Of a stretch of DNA of 14,540 nt, positions 13,673 to 14,540 are shown piece by piece. The translations under genes and the position numbers were made by a program. Source of the stretch: an uncultured Clostridium sp. (GTDB taxonomy: Bacteria; Bacillota; Clostridia; UBA1212; UBA1255); contig USLW01000020.1 in assembly GCA_900555605.1 (NCBI GenBank), positions 1-14,540 on the forward strand, written 5' to 3'. Numbering within the stretch: position 1 is the stretch's first letter; every line of letters starts with the position of its first letter. The notes beneath the pieces were generated by a model, which saw only the letters and a list, made by a program, of their open reading frames with translations, was not told where the DNA came from and ran no database searches.

Positions 13673-14320
13673 TCAGTTTACCTTTGCCGAGCAGGACAGC
13701 CTGTCAGCTTTTTGCAAGGCGTTACGATAGGCCGATGGCGTTTCGCCGTATTTGCGTTTGAAAAGAGTCTGAAAATAATTCTGACTGGAAAAGCAGAGAA
13801 AATAGGCAATTTCCGCTATCGTCTTGTTCGTGTGTTTCAGTAGGTGCCTGGATTCGGATAGTTTTTTGTCGAGGATATAGTCGTTGACTGTTTTACCGGT
13901 TTCCCGCTTGAACTTGTCGGTCAGATACGCCCGGCTCTTGCCGATATGGGCAGCTACCTCGTTAATGCCAATCCCTTCGTTGGTGTGATTGCCGATGAAC
14001 TGAATTGCGGCGTAAATGTCTTCGGAAATGCCCTCTGGGATTTTGTTTTCCGCCACGCGGGAGGTAAAGTCAATAAGCATATTATATTGCAGAACCGTGA
14101 TGTCTTCCATACTGGAAAGTCTTTCACATTCCTGAATATAGATGTCGATGAGCTGATAAGTTTCCTCCACATCAAGCCCACCGCGAATTGCACCGGATTT
14201 CCCGAACAGGGTAGCCGCGCCGATGAAAATATTTTTCGCCTGCCGGATGGGACTTTCCGCCAGCTTGCCTTCCCGGAGCTTTTCTGTTTTGAGAATACCG
14301 TTCAGGTACCCGATTAACAT
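13673..14320 (-). CDS. AraC-family transcriptional regulator, short (probably N-terminally truncated)
   Basis: A 215-residue protein. The C-terminal ~100 residues are a full AraC double helix-turn-helix: first helix pair GIGINEVAAHIGKSRAYLTD with KFKRETGKTVNDYILDKKL, second TIAEIAYFLCFSSQNYFQTL with FKRKYGETPSAYR. About 120 residues precede it, with a helical segment like the linker of larger clostridial AraC proteins, which are usually over 300 residues. The frame is closed by TGA three codons before the ATG at 14320, and the nearest AGGG is about ten bases away, a poor start. So the sensor domain is probably missing. It lies upstream of a broken ABC-transporter gene on the same strand, its likely former target. 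Confidence 0.8.
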   Translation of the reverse strand: MLIGYLNGILKTEKLREGKLAESPIRQAKNIFIGAATLFGKSGAIRGGLDVEETYQLIDIYIQECERLSSMEDITVLQYNMLIDFTSRVAENKIPEGISEDIYAAIQFIGNHTNEGIGINEVAAHIGKSRAYLTDKFKRETGKTVNDYILDKKLSESRHLLKHTNKTIAEIAYFLCFSSQNYFQTLFKRKYGETPSAYRNALQKADRLSCSAKVN

Positions 14321-14360
14321 CTTGGTTCATCCCTGTTCGGTTTCGTCAAGAATTGTTATA

Positions 14361-14416
14361 GGGTAATTTTTTAAGCGAATGATAATTTTTAAAAATTACC
14401 CTCTCTTTAGAGAGAG
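14361..14416. repeat. AT-rich palindromes upstream of the AraC gene
   Basis: GGGTAATTTTT (14361-14371) pairs with AAAAATTACCC (14391-14401). Inside lies a perfect 16-bp palindrome TAATTTTTAAAAATTA (14383-14398). A second hairpin CTCTCT/AGAGAG occupies 14401-14416. They lie at the point where the N-terminal part of the AraC gene seems to be missing. They could be a terminator for sequence entering from the right or the end of a small inserted element. Confidence 0.6.
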
Positions 14417-14430
14417 TGAGTGAAGAAAGC

Positions 14431-14482
14431 GGAAAAAATTATGTTCTGAGGTAAAAAAACTATATTCTAAGTGAAAAATAGA
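14431..14482. repeat. Degenerate tandem repeat, about 21-bp unit
   Basis: Two adjacent imperfect copies (14431-14450 and 14451-14471) with the pattern G-x-A(6-7)-y-TAT-x-TTCT-x-A-x, and a partial third copy starting GTGAAAAATAG. On the minus strand an open frame of 46 codons (14536-14396) runs through it, with the repeat in frame, but no ribosome binding site is visible and the residues are low complexity. It is not called as a gene. The rest of 14321-14540 shows nothing else. Confidence 0.5.
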
Positions 14483-14540
14483 GAGCGTTTCAAGTTTTGT
14501 GTAAACACCAAAAGCCTGATATAAGATATTGAACATTTTC

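Noticed and set aside
13946..14317. Plus-strand open frame of 123 codons
   Set aside because: Antisense to the AraC-family gene and without a recognised domain or ribosome binding site.

Overview
The window looks like a piece of a low-to-moderate GC Firmicutes genome, most likely a Clostridia/Lachnospiraceae-type gut anaerobe. The grounds are an anaerobic ribonucleotide reductase with an NrdR box, strong AGGAGG-type ribosome binding sites, sigma-A-like promoters, and families common in that group (DUF3788, DUF3795, AbiE, a KTR-type tail, XRE-DUF4097 with CPBP). Genus-level assignment is not possible from this sequence alone.

Left end (1-2778), mostly minus strand, reads as ordinary chromosome. 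It holds the N-terminal 431 codons of nrdD, running off the left edge, with its own NrdR-type operator and promoter. Next comes an intact HSL-type alpha/beta hydrolase, then a 36-codon 3' remnant of a conserved protein (possibly the GGGtGRT family) that still has an intact terminator. This remnant looks like the boundary of an inserted region.

Middle (2779-11530) is an accessory island. It opens with a small excisionase-like HTH protein without an integrase, a degraded stretch, and an HTH regulator overlapping a type I restriction hsdM gene that is cut off just after the SAM-binding motif. Then comes a tight same-strand run of eight small single-domain genes (4666-9129): GNAT, P-loop kinase-like, DUF3788, nucleoside phosphorylase, a 68-residue protein, a possible ADP-ribosyltransferase-fold protein, a DJ-1/PfpI protein and a second GNAT. 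The run is followed by a large nested hairpin/terminator, an apparently intact AbiEi/AbiEii toxin-antitoxin pair with a near-consensus promoter, and a cysteine-rich DUF3795 protein.

Right part (11531-14540) is a mosaic of damaged pieces. A regulator (XRE HTH plus DUF4097) and a CPBP intramembrane protease gene lie between two diverged copies of a 34-bp sequence. That sequence matches the 3' end of cysteine-rich KTR genes of mobile elements (TEPDA-x-TQSR). The CPBP gene has lost its N-terminal part. Beyond a terminator, on the minus strand, are a short AraC-family regulator and, downstream of it, only the first 20 codons of an ABC-transporter ATPase. The right edge carries AT-rich palindromes and a degenerate tandem repeat.

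Overall the window is a chromosomal locus followed by an accessory region built from fragments of several mobile elements. AbiE and the eight-gene run look complete, whereas restriction, integration and transporter genes are truncated. No tRNA, rRNA, CRISPR array or complete insertion sequence was recognised.
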